Assembly (NCBI GenBank): GCA_010909165.1
Contig: MU008164.1
Location: 806,001-870,000 of the forward strand
Direction: 5' to 3'
Source of the DNA: Anthoceros angustus
Taxonomy: Eukaryota; Streptophyta; Anthocerotopsida; Anthocerotales; Anthocerotaceae
DNA length: 64,000 nucleotides
In this document: positions 9,754 through 19,105 of the stretch, one piece after another
Layout of the letters: each line of letters begins with the position of its first letter
Numbering within the stretch: the stretch's first letter is position 1
The notes under the pieces: model-generated
Told to the model about the DNA's origin: nothing
Databases searched by the model: none
The model's input: the letters and a program-made list of their open reading frames with translations, nothing else
Made by a program: the position numbers and the translations under genes

Positions 9754-12700
9754 CTACTTTGAGCCTCGGCCTCGGCCACGGCCGCGACTCCCTCGACCCC
9801 TGCTGCCTCCTCTCCCTCCGCCTCTCCCTCCGCCTCTGCCTCTGCCTCTGCCTCCACCTGGACCACCGCCCCTTCTGTCCTCTTTCAGTCCCAGTGATTG
9901 AATCCCCCTCTTCTTCCTACTTCCACTTTCGGAGTCACCAGCAAAGTGGCCATTCCTTGGTACAAAGGACACCTCTCGACTACCGCCATACCTGCCTGCA
10001 TAAACTTTATCTCTGTGCTCCTTAGATGTCTCCCCCACACCAGCTAACCGCTCACCAAGAGGTACATCTTGCAGTTGTACCAGGGATTGCTTGTTTCTGA
10101 AAGCCTGTGCGTGCACCTCATCCTTAGCCTCGTAGAATCTGTTACAGGCACTTGAATATCAGAACCAGCACAATACCTTCAGCTTGAAAAAGAATAATGG
10201 CAAGCTTATGGATTCAGACAAGGTCCAGGCTGGCACCTGGGCCCGCGGTCTTTTTTTGCTGATTTTCCCCTTGCCGTGGGCTCTTCTGCATCGTCCTCAG
10301 ATGAGCTCAAGCTGCTGCTGTTGGCTTCTTCACTTTCGTCTGTATCACTCTCATCGACAAGCTTCAAATGCTCATCCTCCAGAGACACCTTGTTACGTGG
10401 TGCATTTGGATGCAACACCTTGTACTCAGGAGCTTCCATGTCAACCTCAAAGTCCTGCAGAATAACGTACAATTTCCATGTCTCAGATAGTCAGATAGGA
10501 GGATACCAGAAAATGAATAGCTGCTCCCTTTCGAGCAAGCTACACACCTCATCCTGGAACATCTGCGCAAAACGCTCATCCTCCAACAAGTCAGTTCCAG
10601 CTTTTCTCTTCTTCTGAGACCCCTCGTTTTTGTCATGGTCTTCCTCAGCACCACCCTCCTCGGCAAATTCTGCAGCCATGATGCGTGATGCCCAAGCCTT
10701 GTTAACCTTCGGCAACCTCCTCTTAACCTGACCAAAGGTAACAGAAAGCCAATTAATGGTTGTTGCTCGAAAAGTCCAAAAGACCAACAGGAAAACTCAG
10801 TAACCAAAAGCAAATGTGCCCCACCGTGATTCGCGCTGCACGCTCCGATTCCAACCTTGCCTGAATGAGCTGCTGTCTGTTGCGATCATAAGCAAAAGGG
10901 TCTGCCATGGCTTTAACCTGTGACACAAACATAACTTTCCAAGATCATAAACAGTTGCAGGAGATCAAACTCAAAAGCACACACCAGTGCAACCAACCAA
11001 ATTTCACAGTGTGCTAAAAGAACCACTTAGACCTTCTCATATAGGCGATAGTTCATGAAATACCCATGCATGTAGGCATGGAGATCAGGCGTGCCAATCA
11101 GGTTTGACACATTATGGCGCTCTAGCCATTCTTTTGTTACAAACTTGAAGTCTTCATAAATACTTGTTTGTCCAGTCTCATCAAGCTCCTCCTGTTTACA
11201 AAAAGGCATAGCCATTGTAAAATAAGCTTTACTGGTTCCAGAACATGAGAATGCTTGACACTGAAGAATCACACTCTGCTCTGCACCCCAAAGAATTGAG
11301 GCACATATATACCGTAAGGTTTTCCAAAAACGAGCACCATTTAGGAGCAGGACCAAGAGCTGGCATGAAGTATGTTGCTACTTGTGGGGAATCCAGAGCC
11401 ATAAAGAGAAGCCCAGTCTCTGGTAGCAAGCACACATCATTGATATCTCCAGTTGGTGGTTCAATGCTGGTAATGCCATAGCCCTGCCAAATAAACCTAA
11501 TCACAATCACTCTCATTTTCAATGTCAGAAAAAAAAGTGCAGAAAAAGGAGATACTAACAGTTTTAGAGTCCCAAATTCTGACAACTCTGCTATCAGTTG
11601 TGACCAGAAGTCGTGACGTCGTGTTCACGCTCTCATGCCACTTTATATCTGTAATGGGACTACCATACCTACAAAGGTACACAATCGATCAGAAACAGGT
11701 ATGACAATTGAACTTCAAAGGATCTCCCTGCTTAGAGAGAATGAGCACCAAACTCAAGCCTGCACATGATCCCCGGATACCCAGCCAGGAAGGAACGTGA
11801 ACTGATCTGAGTGTGCTCAACTATGAGAAAGCAAAGGAATGAGTGCAGGACAAACATGTGGTCTTTGGTCAGAAGTGGCTTCGATGATCGCAAATCGTAC
11901 AACAGAACCTGCCAAGACAGTGATCCAGCAGACTTGTTACCACAACTTTACATACCCAGCAATGTCACAAGTTACTGAGCAAATTACAAGGCATACATGA
12001 CAATTACCCACCCAGCAATATTACAAGTTACAGAGCAAATTGCAAAGTCACAGATGACAACTGGCCTTATAAAAAGTCACCAAACACCTACCTGACTGTT
12101 GCTCGTTCCCACAGCAACAAGCATTCCCTCAGCTTCATCAAAACTTAGAGCTGTTACTGCCTGACAAGAAGAAAACGAACACGTCATGACTCAAACAGCG
12201 GCAAAAAAAAATACTCAAGGAGAACTCCTGGTAGAAACTAACATGCTTCATACATGTGCGCTCCCAAACATGCACTGACCTGATCAGCATGACCGGTTGG
12301 TCCGATAGCGTCTAGGCGACCAACAGAAGCTTTCTGCCTCAGATCAAAGCATTCAAGAGCTCCATCATCCCCACCACAGCCAATGAGCCCATGAACTGAG
12401 CTGCCCATCAAATAACGGCACAAAAATTTCAGACCTTTAGACAAATGCCCGCTACACAGCGCTGAATCAAGGTAACAGCCATGGGATGAAGCCTACCTCC
12501 GAGTGATAACATTAAGGCCAGGGGAACGAGTCACGAGAGGAGCCAAAAACCGACCCTGCACATGCGAGGGCCAACTACGTCCTCAAGCGGTTCTCATGGG
12601 TGGAACGCTACTTCGACTCAACAACACCCATAACACATACCTGCTCAAGATTCAGACGGTACACCTCTGGAGACGAAGCTGCCACCAGAAGGTCACAAGA

Positions 12701-13486
12701 CCACTTGTCGTAAACCAAATCTCTACCCATTCTGCATCCATCAACGGGCCATGGTTTTCTTGGTTAAACAAGCAGACAACCGCATCCAACAACCCCAACC
12801 CAAGCCAAAGGGTACTGTACCACACCTCGGGATCCGAGTGCTGAAGTAGCTTCCGAATTTTGCGTGCAAACACACTGAGCGATCAGCACACAGAAAGGCT
12901 AACTTTGAGTAATCCTCTGACAGAATCTGCAACCAGGAGGCACTCCCCTCTAAGACATTTCACAATGCTGAACCACCTAAAAGGACGACACTCTGCCAAC
13001 ACAAACCTTGAAGTTCACGATCTCCGAGGTCAAATGACGCTCGAACTTCATGGACAATTCGCTCAGCTCATATACTTTTACTTGTGGAGGATAAATGCCT
13101 GCATCCACACAAACCTCCAGGGTCAGCAGAACCCTGATCCAAACTCCGTGACATCGAGGTCCCAAACAGAATACGAACCTGATGCCACAAGAAACTGGCC
13201 ATCTGGAGTGGCCTTGATCCTAGTGGTTGCTGTGGTAAACTCCAGGTCCTGGACCAACTCAACTTTCTGGGTGCTGCCTGCCACACCAACGCGAAACACA
13301 TGAAGACTCGGGAGCTGAACCGTGGCAGCACCATAAGACAGGAGGAGAACATAACTGACCAGCAGCATTTCTGGACCGCGGATTTAGGGAGGGCAGAATG
13401 GACTTTTGCCCAGACACGGAGTATACTTTCACTCCATTGATCGCTGTCATCTTCATTCCCCCCGTTGGCTCCACAACAGCCGCCAT
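9754..13486 (-). CDS. NOL10: NOL10/ENP2 ribosome-biogenesis WD40 protein (EDA7-like), RGG tail
   Basis: NOL10 (yeast Enp2, Arabidopsis EDA7) is a nucleolar WD40 protein of the small-subunit processome that acts in early pre-rRNA processing. Read on the minus strand, many exons separated by short introns give a protein starting near MKMTAINGVKVYSVSGQKS (first Met at 13486). It continues with ELVQDLEFTTATTRIKATPD, YPPQVKVYEL, LSEDYSKLAFLCADRSVCLH, GLIGCGGDDGALECFDLRQK, LFMALDSPQVATYFMPALG, APKWCSFLENLT, LIGTPDLHAYMHGYFMNYRL, then a conserved C-terminal block (RRLPKVNKAWASR, LLEDERFAQMFQDE, VDMEAPEYKVLHPN), an acidic Ser-rich stretch and a Gly-Arg tail. The order matches the whole family. It is convergent with the cyclophilin-like gene, with stops roughly 100 bp apart. 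Exact exon borders were not all resolved. Confidence 0.85.
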
Positions 13487-16134
13487 TTTGGCAGACCGCC
13501 AGGACGACTGCAACCTTCCTGGACTATTGCCTTCTCGCCCACAAACAATCCGAAGGAAGGTATGGCGTACCGATCGTATATTTTCGGTGGAATGTGTTTC
13601 GTTTCGTCGCAAAGTTTAGAAGTTCCCTTAACGGCGAGACGGTCACGGGACAAGTCTGCACATATATAGACGAGAGAAGAAGCAAAAGTATGTGAAGTCC
13701 ACTAAGGACGGAATTTCCGTCATAGGTTTGATAAACTCCGAGATACATAAAAAGCTTTCATGGTACTTAGTATTGTTAAAAAGATAATTTAAAAGGTGTT
13801 TGTGTAGGGTTCCGAAATTAAAGCTTAAATGCACATCTAGAGAAGTACCTATGTAATATTCTTTTTATAGTCTATTGAGGATTATAATAGAAGGAAAAAA
13901 AAAGTGTATATTCTATCTTGTTGGACTAGAGATAGGCATCATGAAGTCTTTAGCAAACATGCTTCTTGGGGCCTTTGAAGTAGCATCTTTGTTGTTGTGT
14001 CGCTCTTAGTATGAAGAGCGGCCAAGACAATGAATGTAATATGACTTTACAATAGCCTTGTTCCTTGGCACGCTGCCTTGTTACTATGTGTCATGTGTGC
14101 TAGAATCCTGCACAATATTTTTACCGTAATGTTGGTTGATTGCTGGGTGTTTCACTTGCCACGATCCTGATGTGTGTGTATGGTGTTTTGATGTCTCTCG
14201 AGACATCTGCCTGAACGGCTAACTAGCATATCCTTGTGAAGTGCAATGGTATTCCCTTGTGGTCAATCTAATTGTGCTATCTGTAATCGTAACCTGTCAT
14301 CAGTACAAGGAGTCTGGTCATTAACCAGCTGCAAAACAGCAAATAGGCAAAGCCTCGATAGTATTCACTTTTGTTCCTGGTCATGGGCATAGTCTGTAGA
14401 AGGACAGATGAGTGTGTATGCTCAACACTTTTGTTTCAGGGCATGCCATTGGGCATAGTTTGTAGCAAGACGGATGAGTGTGTATGTTTGCCCCATCTTA
14501 TGCCCCTATCTAGATATTTATTCATCTGTACCATATGTGATAGCAGTAACTATCGTTTGCTACAGGTGGCTCAAATAGTTGGCCACCGTTATAGAACGAG
14601 GAGTTTTCTAGTTGGGCCAATGTTGATCACCATTCATGAACACCAGAAAAAAAGGAAAAGGCGTGCAAATTCAAAATGTAAATGGCAAAGGAGATGGTAT
14701 CTGGAACTTGCACAAAAAACTTATCTTATACGAGGGATTATAGAACCTGAATTTCAAAAGACTCTAAAGCAAGGTACTGTATATTTCTAATCACATCTCC
14801 TTCACGCTTATTCGTTTGGAATTTTCGTAATAATGTATAGGCTCCGACGTTTGGTGAAAGGAGCTCAATCGCCTCTTGGGCATTTGCTTGGACTTCAATA
14901 AAGCTAGTGAGGCTTGCGACTTGCGAAAGAAAAGAAATGAGATTCACAACGAATACAAAAGAGATAAACAAAGGTGGAGATCTCGTGCGCATTGAATTAT
15001 CAAAGAATTGAGTTCCCTGGCAATAATTTGTGGTGGATAATGGTGGGCCCCATTTTTGTGTGCCTTACAGGTTCACAATCCCACCCATGCACAACGTACG
15101 ACAGTTCACGCTTGCTAGCATTGTATAGCTTGTTTGGTAGCATTAAGTTGTCGTTTAATGAGCAAAGGATTAAGTTGGTGCTTTTTGGGCCGCTGAGCAA
15201 AGGATTGAAAGCTTATATTGTTTATTTCAGAAGCCTCTTATGATTCAAAGAAATTGGAGTGAGAAATTGGAAAGCAAAATTGGAGTGAAGTCTTAACTCA
15301 GATTAAGATTAATGTAGTGATACACTTGAGGATGAGGATTTGTGTGTTGCATTATAAATGACGTTGTTGAGGATGATCCATTCTCACCACGATGTACTAG
15401 CCCTGCGCTAGATAAGCTCAACATATGCGACAAGATTGTCGAAGATTATTGTCGGTTCTATATGCGTCCTACGACATGTCTAATGGGCAGACCTTCCAAA
15501 AATATACTAGAGTAGAACTCCTCTAATTGCACCCCTCTCAATGAGAAACCCTCTAATTGAAACTCATGAGCTTACTCCTTTCAATGTACAATGGTATAAA
15601 TCGGAAACCCCTCTAATTTATAATTAAATATTTTGTCGCAAGCATTCATCACAGTTTACCCTTCTCTTATGAATTTTTTATTTTTTAATAAAAATATAAA
15701 AATGCCTGGGAACCCCTCTAAATGGGAGTTTTTTAAAGCTACTCCCAATTGTTCCCAATTAGAAGGCGTGGACGTGGACTCAATATGCCTCTTGTTCGCA
15801 AATTCTACTCCCTTAAATTAATCAAAAAATTAATACCTTATATCTAGAATGAAACATCCTTTGCTCTAAAATTACCCAGACTTGTGTGGAAACCATGTCC
15901 GACATCTGGGCATCTTAGATAAATGTGATGATGGAAAGAGCAGTGGGTGCTAGGATGGCTCCTCCTCCCACACTCCGCATACATGGATACAGCTGCCATT
16001 CTTCTCTCATCAATTTCTGAAAGAGGCAGCTGTCCTTGATGGCGTCTTATCGGCCTCCATGTATCACAAAGCTTTACGTACAGAGAGCCATGGCGGCGTG
16101 GCAGTAGAACTTGCAGTCATCAGACCCTAGGCTA
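13487..16134. other. AT-rich intergenic region, no supported gene
   Basis: About 2.6 kb between NOL10 and the first PPR gene. The segment just after 13486 should hold the NOL10 promoter. An open frame at 14371-14790 (139 codons, basic second half) has no recognisable domain and spans an internal repeat, so I do not call it a gene. From 15500 to 15830 the sequence is very AT-rich with repeated CCCCTCTAATT-like words. Towards 16134 lies the PPR gene's 3' flank. Confidence 0.4.
14369..14490 (+). repeat. Imperfect direct repeat, 66 bp period, two units
   Basis: GGGCATAGTCTGTAG at 14385 followed by AGGACAGATGAGTGTGTATG recurs at 14451 with three substitutions, and the preceding TTTTGTTCCTGG / TTTTGTTTCAGG also matches. 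Two units only. Confidence 0.6.
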
Positions 16135-19017
16135 TCAGTGCCGATCCCTACATGAGCAGCAGCCATCTTGAAATCGATGCACCCGATGTGCATCTCGCAC
16201 TATGATCTCTCGCTTCTCAAGACGGGACATGATCTTGGTGCTACTGTGACAGTCATTGCACATGCGCAGATTTTTGGTAACTAACAAAGTTGTGCCATCT
16301 GGTGTGTTCAACAGACCGTAGGCCAGGGCCAATTTCTCCGCATGCCCACACAAGGCATCCTCCTTTTCTTGCTCCGACATGGCCCTCAAAACCAACTCGG
16401 TTTGTGGCAAGTGCCCACCTTCTTTCAATCTCGTATTCACGCTCTGGAGTTTTGAGGAAATATCAGACCTCTTCTGCCCGACTGTGAACTCGTGCACCTC
16501 GTTCTTCACTTCAATGCAAGCCTTTGCAGGCTTCTTCACAGCACCTGCTGATTTCCTCATGCTTTCTATCCTGCTCACCTCGTCCCACCTGCTTGCGTTC
16601 GCATATATGTTCCCCAATAGCACATACCAACTTGCATCCTCTGCTTCCATGGCTACAAGATTGTCAAAGCATCGTCTTCCGCGTTCCACATCACTGTAGC
16701 TTCTACAAGCACTCAGCAAAGCTGTCCAGCCCACGACGTCATTCCCAAGCGCGGTGGTTCGCAGAACATCTTCAGCCGCATCCAGTTGGCCTGACCGGCT
16801 CAGGAGATCAACCAAGCAACTGTAGTGACGATCAGTTGGCACAATCCCATGGTCCTCCACCATGCTCCTGAAATACTCCTGGCCCTCATGGACCAGGCCT
16901 GCATGACTGCATGCCACAAAGAGACAAATGAAAGTCGTCTCATCTGGCTGGATACCTTGCTGAAGCATCTGCTCGAAACATGTGATTGCCATGGGGCCGT
17001 CACCATGTTCAGCGTACCCATTGAGCAGGGAGGTCCAAGTCACAAAATCTCTCGTAGGCAAACTGTCAAACACGTTGCGAGCATCCTCCAACCTCCCACA
17101 TTTTGCATACATGTCCACCAGGCAGTTACCAACTCTTGCATCAGCTTCAAGATCTCTTTCGCGAAGCTGGGCATGAATCTGCTTCCCCAGCTGCAGTGCT
17201 CCCACACTGGCGCAAGCCTGAAGTAGGCAGATGAATGTCACACGATCCACTGGAGTGTTGCCTTCAACCTGCATACTTGAAAAAAGAGACAACGCTTCTC
17301 TGCCCAGCCCCTGCTGAGTATATCCAGCAATCATGGCAGTACATGTCACCAAATTCTTCACCGGTAATCTGTCAAACACGTCCCGAGCATCCTCCAAGCT
17401 CCCACATTTTGAATACATGTCCACCAGGCAGCTGCCAATATAAGCGTCAGCTTCAAGGTTTCTTTCTCGAATCTGTGAGTGCAGCTGTTTTCCCTGCTGT
17501 AGTGCTCCCAAACTGGCACAGGCTTGAAGAAGGCATACGAATGTAACATGACCTGCGGGAGTCATGCCATCATCCTGCATACTTGCATACAGAGCCAGGG
17601 CTTCTTGCCCCAGCCCCTGCTGAGAATACCCTGCGATCATAGCATTCCAGGTCACCAAATCTCTCCTGGGCAACCGATCAAAAACATTGCGAGCAGCCTT
17701 CAGGTTCCCGCATTTCGCATACATGTTCACCAAGCAGTTACCGATGACTGCGTCAGCTTCAAATCCTCGCTCACGAATCTGCGAGTGAAGCTGTTTCCCC
17801 TGCTGAAGGTCCCCTAGGCTGGCACATGCTTGGAGAAGGCACACAAACGTAACATTATTCGGCGATATTAATCCATCATGCTGCATACGTTCATACAGGT
17901 TGAGAGCTTCTCTTGCAAGGCCTTGCTGACTGTATCCTCCTATGATGGCATTCCATGTCTCCACATTCCTGCTGGGCAAACCATCAAACACCTTTCTAGC
18001 ATCCTCCAAGCTACCGCATTTAGCATACATGTTCACCAGGCTGGTGGCAACAAAAGTGTCTGGCTTCCCAGCACTCGCCTGAATGTCAGCATGCACCTGC
18101 TTGCCAGAATCCAGGTCCTCAGCCGAGGCACACGCTGTCAGGGCTGCCACGAAGATATGGTTATCAGCCTTCACGCTTCCTTCTCGCATCTGTAGATAGA
18201 GCTTGACAGCCCTCTCAGGCTCTCCATGTCTGGCATGCGCAAAGATGATGGAGGACCACATGTACACATCGGGGATACTCACTTTGTTGAACACCTGCAC
18301 TGCATCCTCCAATTTGCCATGACCAGCATACATCCCAATAATCTGGCTGGCCAAGAATGCATTGGACTCGTACCCACACCTGACTGTCAGAGTATGAATT
18401 CTCCTACCACAAAAAATATCCTTCTGCACTATGCACCTCTTTAGGACCCGGTAGAAGAGACCAGCGGTCACATGGCATCCCCCGTGCACCAGGAAATCCA
18501 GCTTCTCAACAGCCTCACTCAGATCACTCTCCTCGCATGTCTGAAGTATTGCATTCTGTTCTTCGTCATTTCCCAGACTGCAAACCCGAGGGCCCCCCAT
18601 TCGAACATCCCAACTGGCCAGCTCCGAATCCACCCAAGCAGGCTTGTGGGAGCTGTTGAGCCACAGGGGCTCCTTGGAGGATTTGTGCCTGAAGTCAGGA
18701 TGCCGGGGGCTTCTTTTGTCAGCCCTGTTGTCCCACCAATCAGAGGGGTCGGAGAAGAAGTGTTCCCACAGTAGCTCCTGCCGCTCTTTCTGCCCCAATC
18801 CTTCACTGCCACAGGTACCAACAGCAACAGCAGGAGCAGCAGAACCAGAAGCAGAAGCTGGACAGAGGCCTAAGCTAGTTGCTTGTTTGCCTGGAAGGCC
18901 ATTGCTAGAACCACACCCGACATTCACCCAAGCAGGACTCTGCTGAGTAGAGGTCATGCTGGACGTCCAGTAGAGAGCAGAGGATGGCTGGGAAACGAGC
19001 TCCCTTTGCAATGCCAT
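16135..19017 (-). CDS. PPR protein, PLS class, DYW:KP deaminase domain, with N-terminal OSB-like PDF motif
   Basis: A 960-residue intact intronless gene. Residues about 81-136 (18609-18777) match the PDF motif of organellar single-stranded DNA-binding proteins: LLWEHFFSDPSDWWDNR, then PRHPDFRHK, PLWL and KPAWV. Residues from about 175 to 790 form an L-S pair, four P-L-S triplets and P2-L2-S2 (17 motifs by eye; P motifs open with WSSIIF, TWNAIIGGYS, TWNAMIAGYS, CTAMIAGYT and TWTSLLNGY), followed by E1 and E2. The last about 130 residues are a cytidine-deaminase-like DYW domain with the HxE core (CGHAEKLALAYGLL) and zinc ligands CNDCHS and CSC. The PG box is replaced by KKPAKACIEV and the C terminus is DRH: the KP variant associated with U-to-C editing. 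Likely target: organelle RNA, probably mitochondrial or plastid after import. Start at 19017 gives a Ser-rich N terminus suitable as transit peptide. Confidence 0.93.
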   Translation of the reverse strand: MALQRELVSQPSSALYWTSSMTSTQQSPAWVNVGCGSSNGLPGKQATSLGLCPASASGSAAPAVAVGTCGSEGLGQKERQELLWEHFFSDPSDWWDNRADKRSPRHPDFRHKSSKEPLWLNSSHKPAWVDSELASWDVRMGGPRVCSLGNDEEQNAILQTCEESDLSEAVEKLDFLVHGGCHVTAGLFYRVLKRCIVQKDIFCGRRIHTLTVRCGYESNAFLASQIIGMYAGHGKLEDAVQVFNKVSIPDVYMWSSIIFAHARHGEPERAVKLYLQMREGSVKADNHIFVAALTACASAEDLDSGKQVHADIQASAGKPDTFVATSLVNMYAKCGSLEDARKVFDGLPSRNVETWNAIIGGYSQQGLAREALNLYERMQHDGLISPNNVTFVCLLQACASLGDLQQGKQLHSQIRERGFEADAVIGNCLVNMYAKCGNLKAARNVFDRLPRRDLVTWNAMIAGYSQQGLGQEALALYASMQDDGMTPAGHVTFVCLLQACASLGALQQGKQLHSQIRERNLEADAYIGSCLVDMYSKCGSLEDARDVFDRLPVKNLVTCTAMIAGYTQQGLGREALSLFSSMQVEGNTPVDRVTFICLLQACASVGALQLGKQIHAQLRERDLEADARVGNCLVDMYAKCGRLEDARNVFDSLPTRDFVTWTSLLNGYAEHGDGPMAITCFEQMLQQGIQPDETTFICLFVACSHAGLVHEGQEYFRSMVEDHGIVPTDRHYSCLVDLLSRSGQLDAAEDVLRTTALGNDVVGWTALLSACRSYSDVERGRRCFDNLVAMEAEDASWYVLLGNIYANASRWDEVSRIESMRKSAGAVKKPAKACIEVKNEVHEFTVGQKRSDISSKLQSVNTRLKEGGHLPQTELVLRAMSEQEKEDALCGHAEKLALAYGLLNTPDGTTLLVTKNLRMCNDCHSSTKIMSRLEKREIIVRDAHRVHRFQDGCCSCRDRH
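18609..18777 (-). other. PDF-motif coding segment fused to PPR array
   Basis: Key residues in order: W, FF, DP, WWDNR, K, PRHPDF, HK, PLWL, then KPAW and V. In OSB proteins this signature binds single-stranded nucleic acid in organelles. The fusion is seen directly in one open frame; its function here is inferred. Confidence 0.7.
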
Positions 19018-19105
19018 CGTGTGTTTTCACTTTCTTCAGTATTCTGGCTTCGACAGATTTTCTCGCTACTGACACACCGCATTCGCCAGAATTCTCGACG
19101 GTTTC
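19018..19105. promoter_or_regulatory. 88 bp divergent intergenic region between two PPR genes
   Basis: The two start codons at 19017 (minus) and 19106 (plus) face away from each other with only 88 bp between. Both transcripts probably start within this stretch or overlap each other's 5' end. No clear TATA box is seen. Function as a bidirectional promoter is inferred from geometry alone. Confidence 0.5.
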
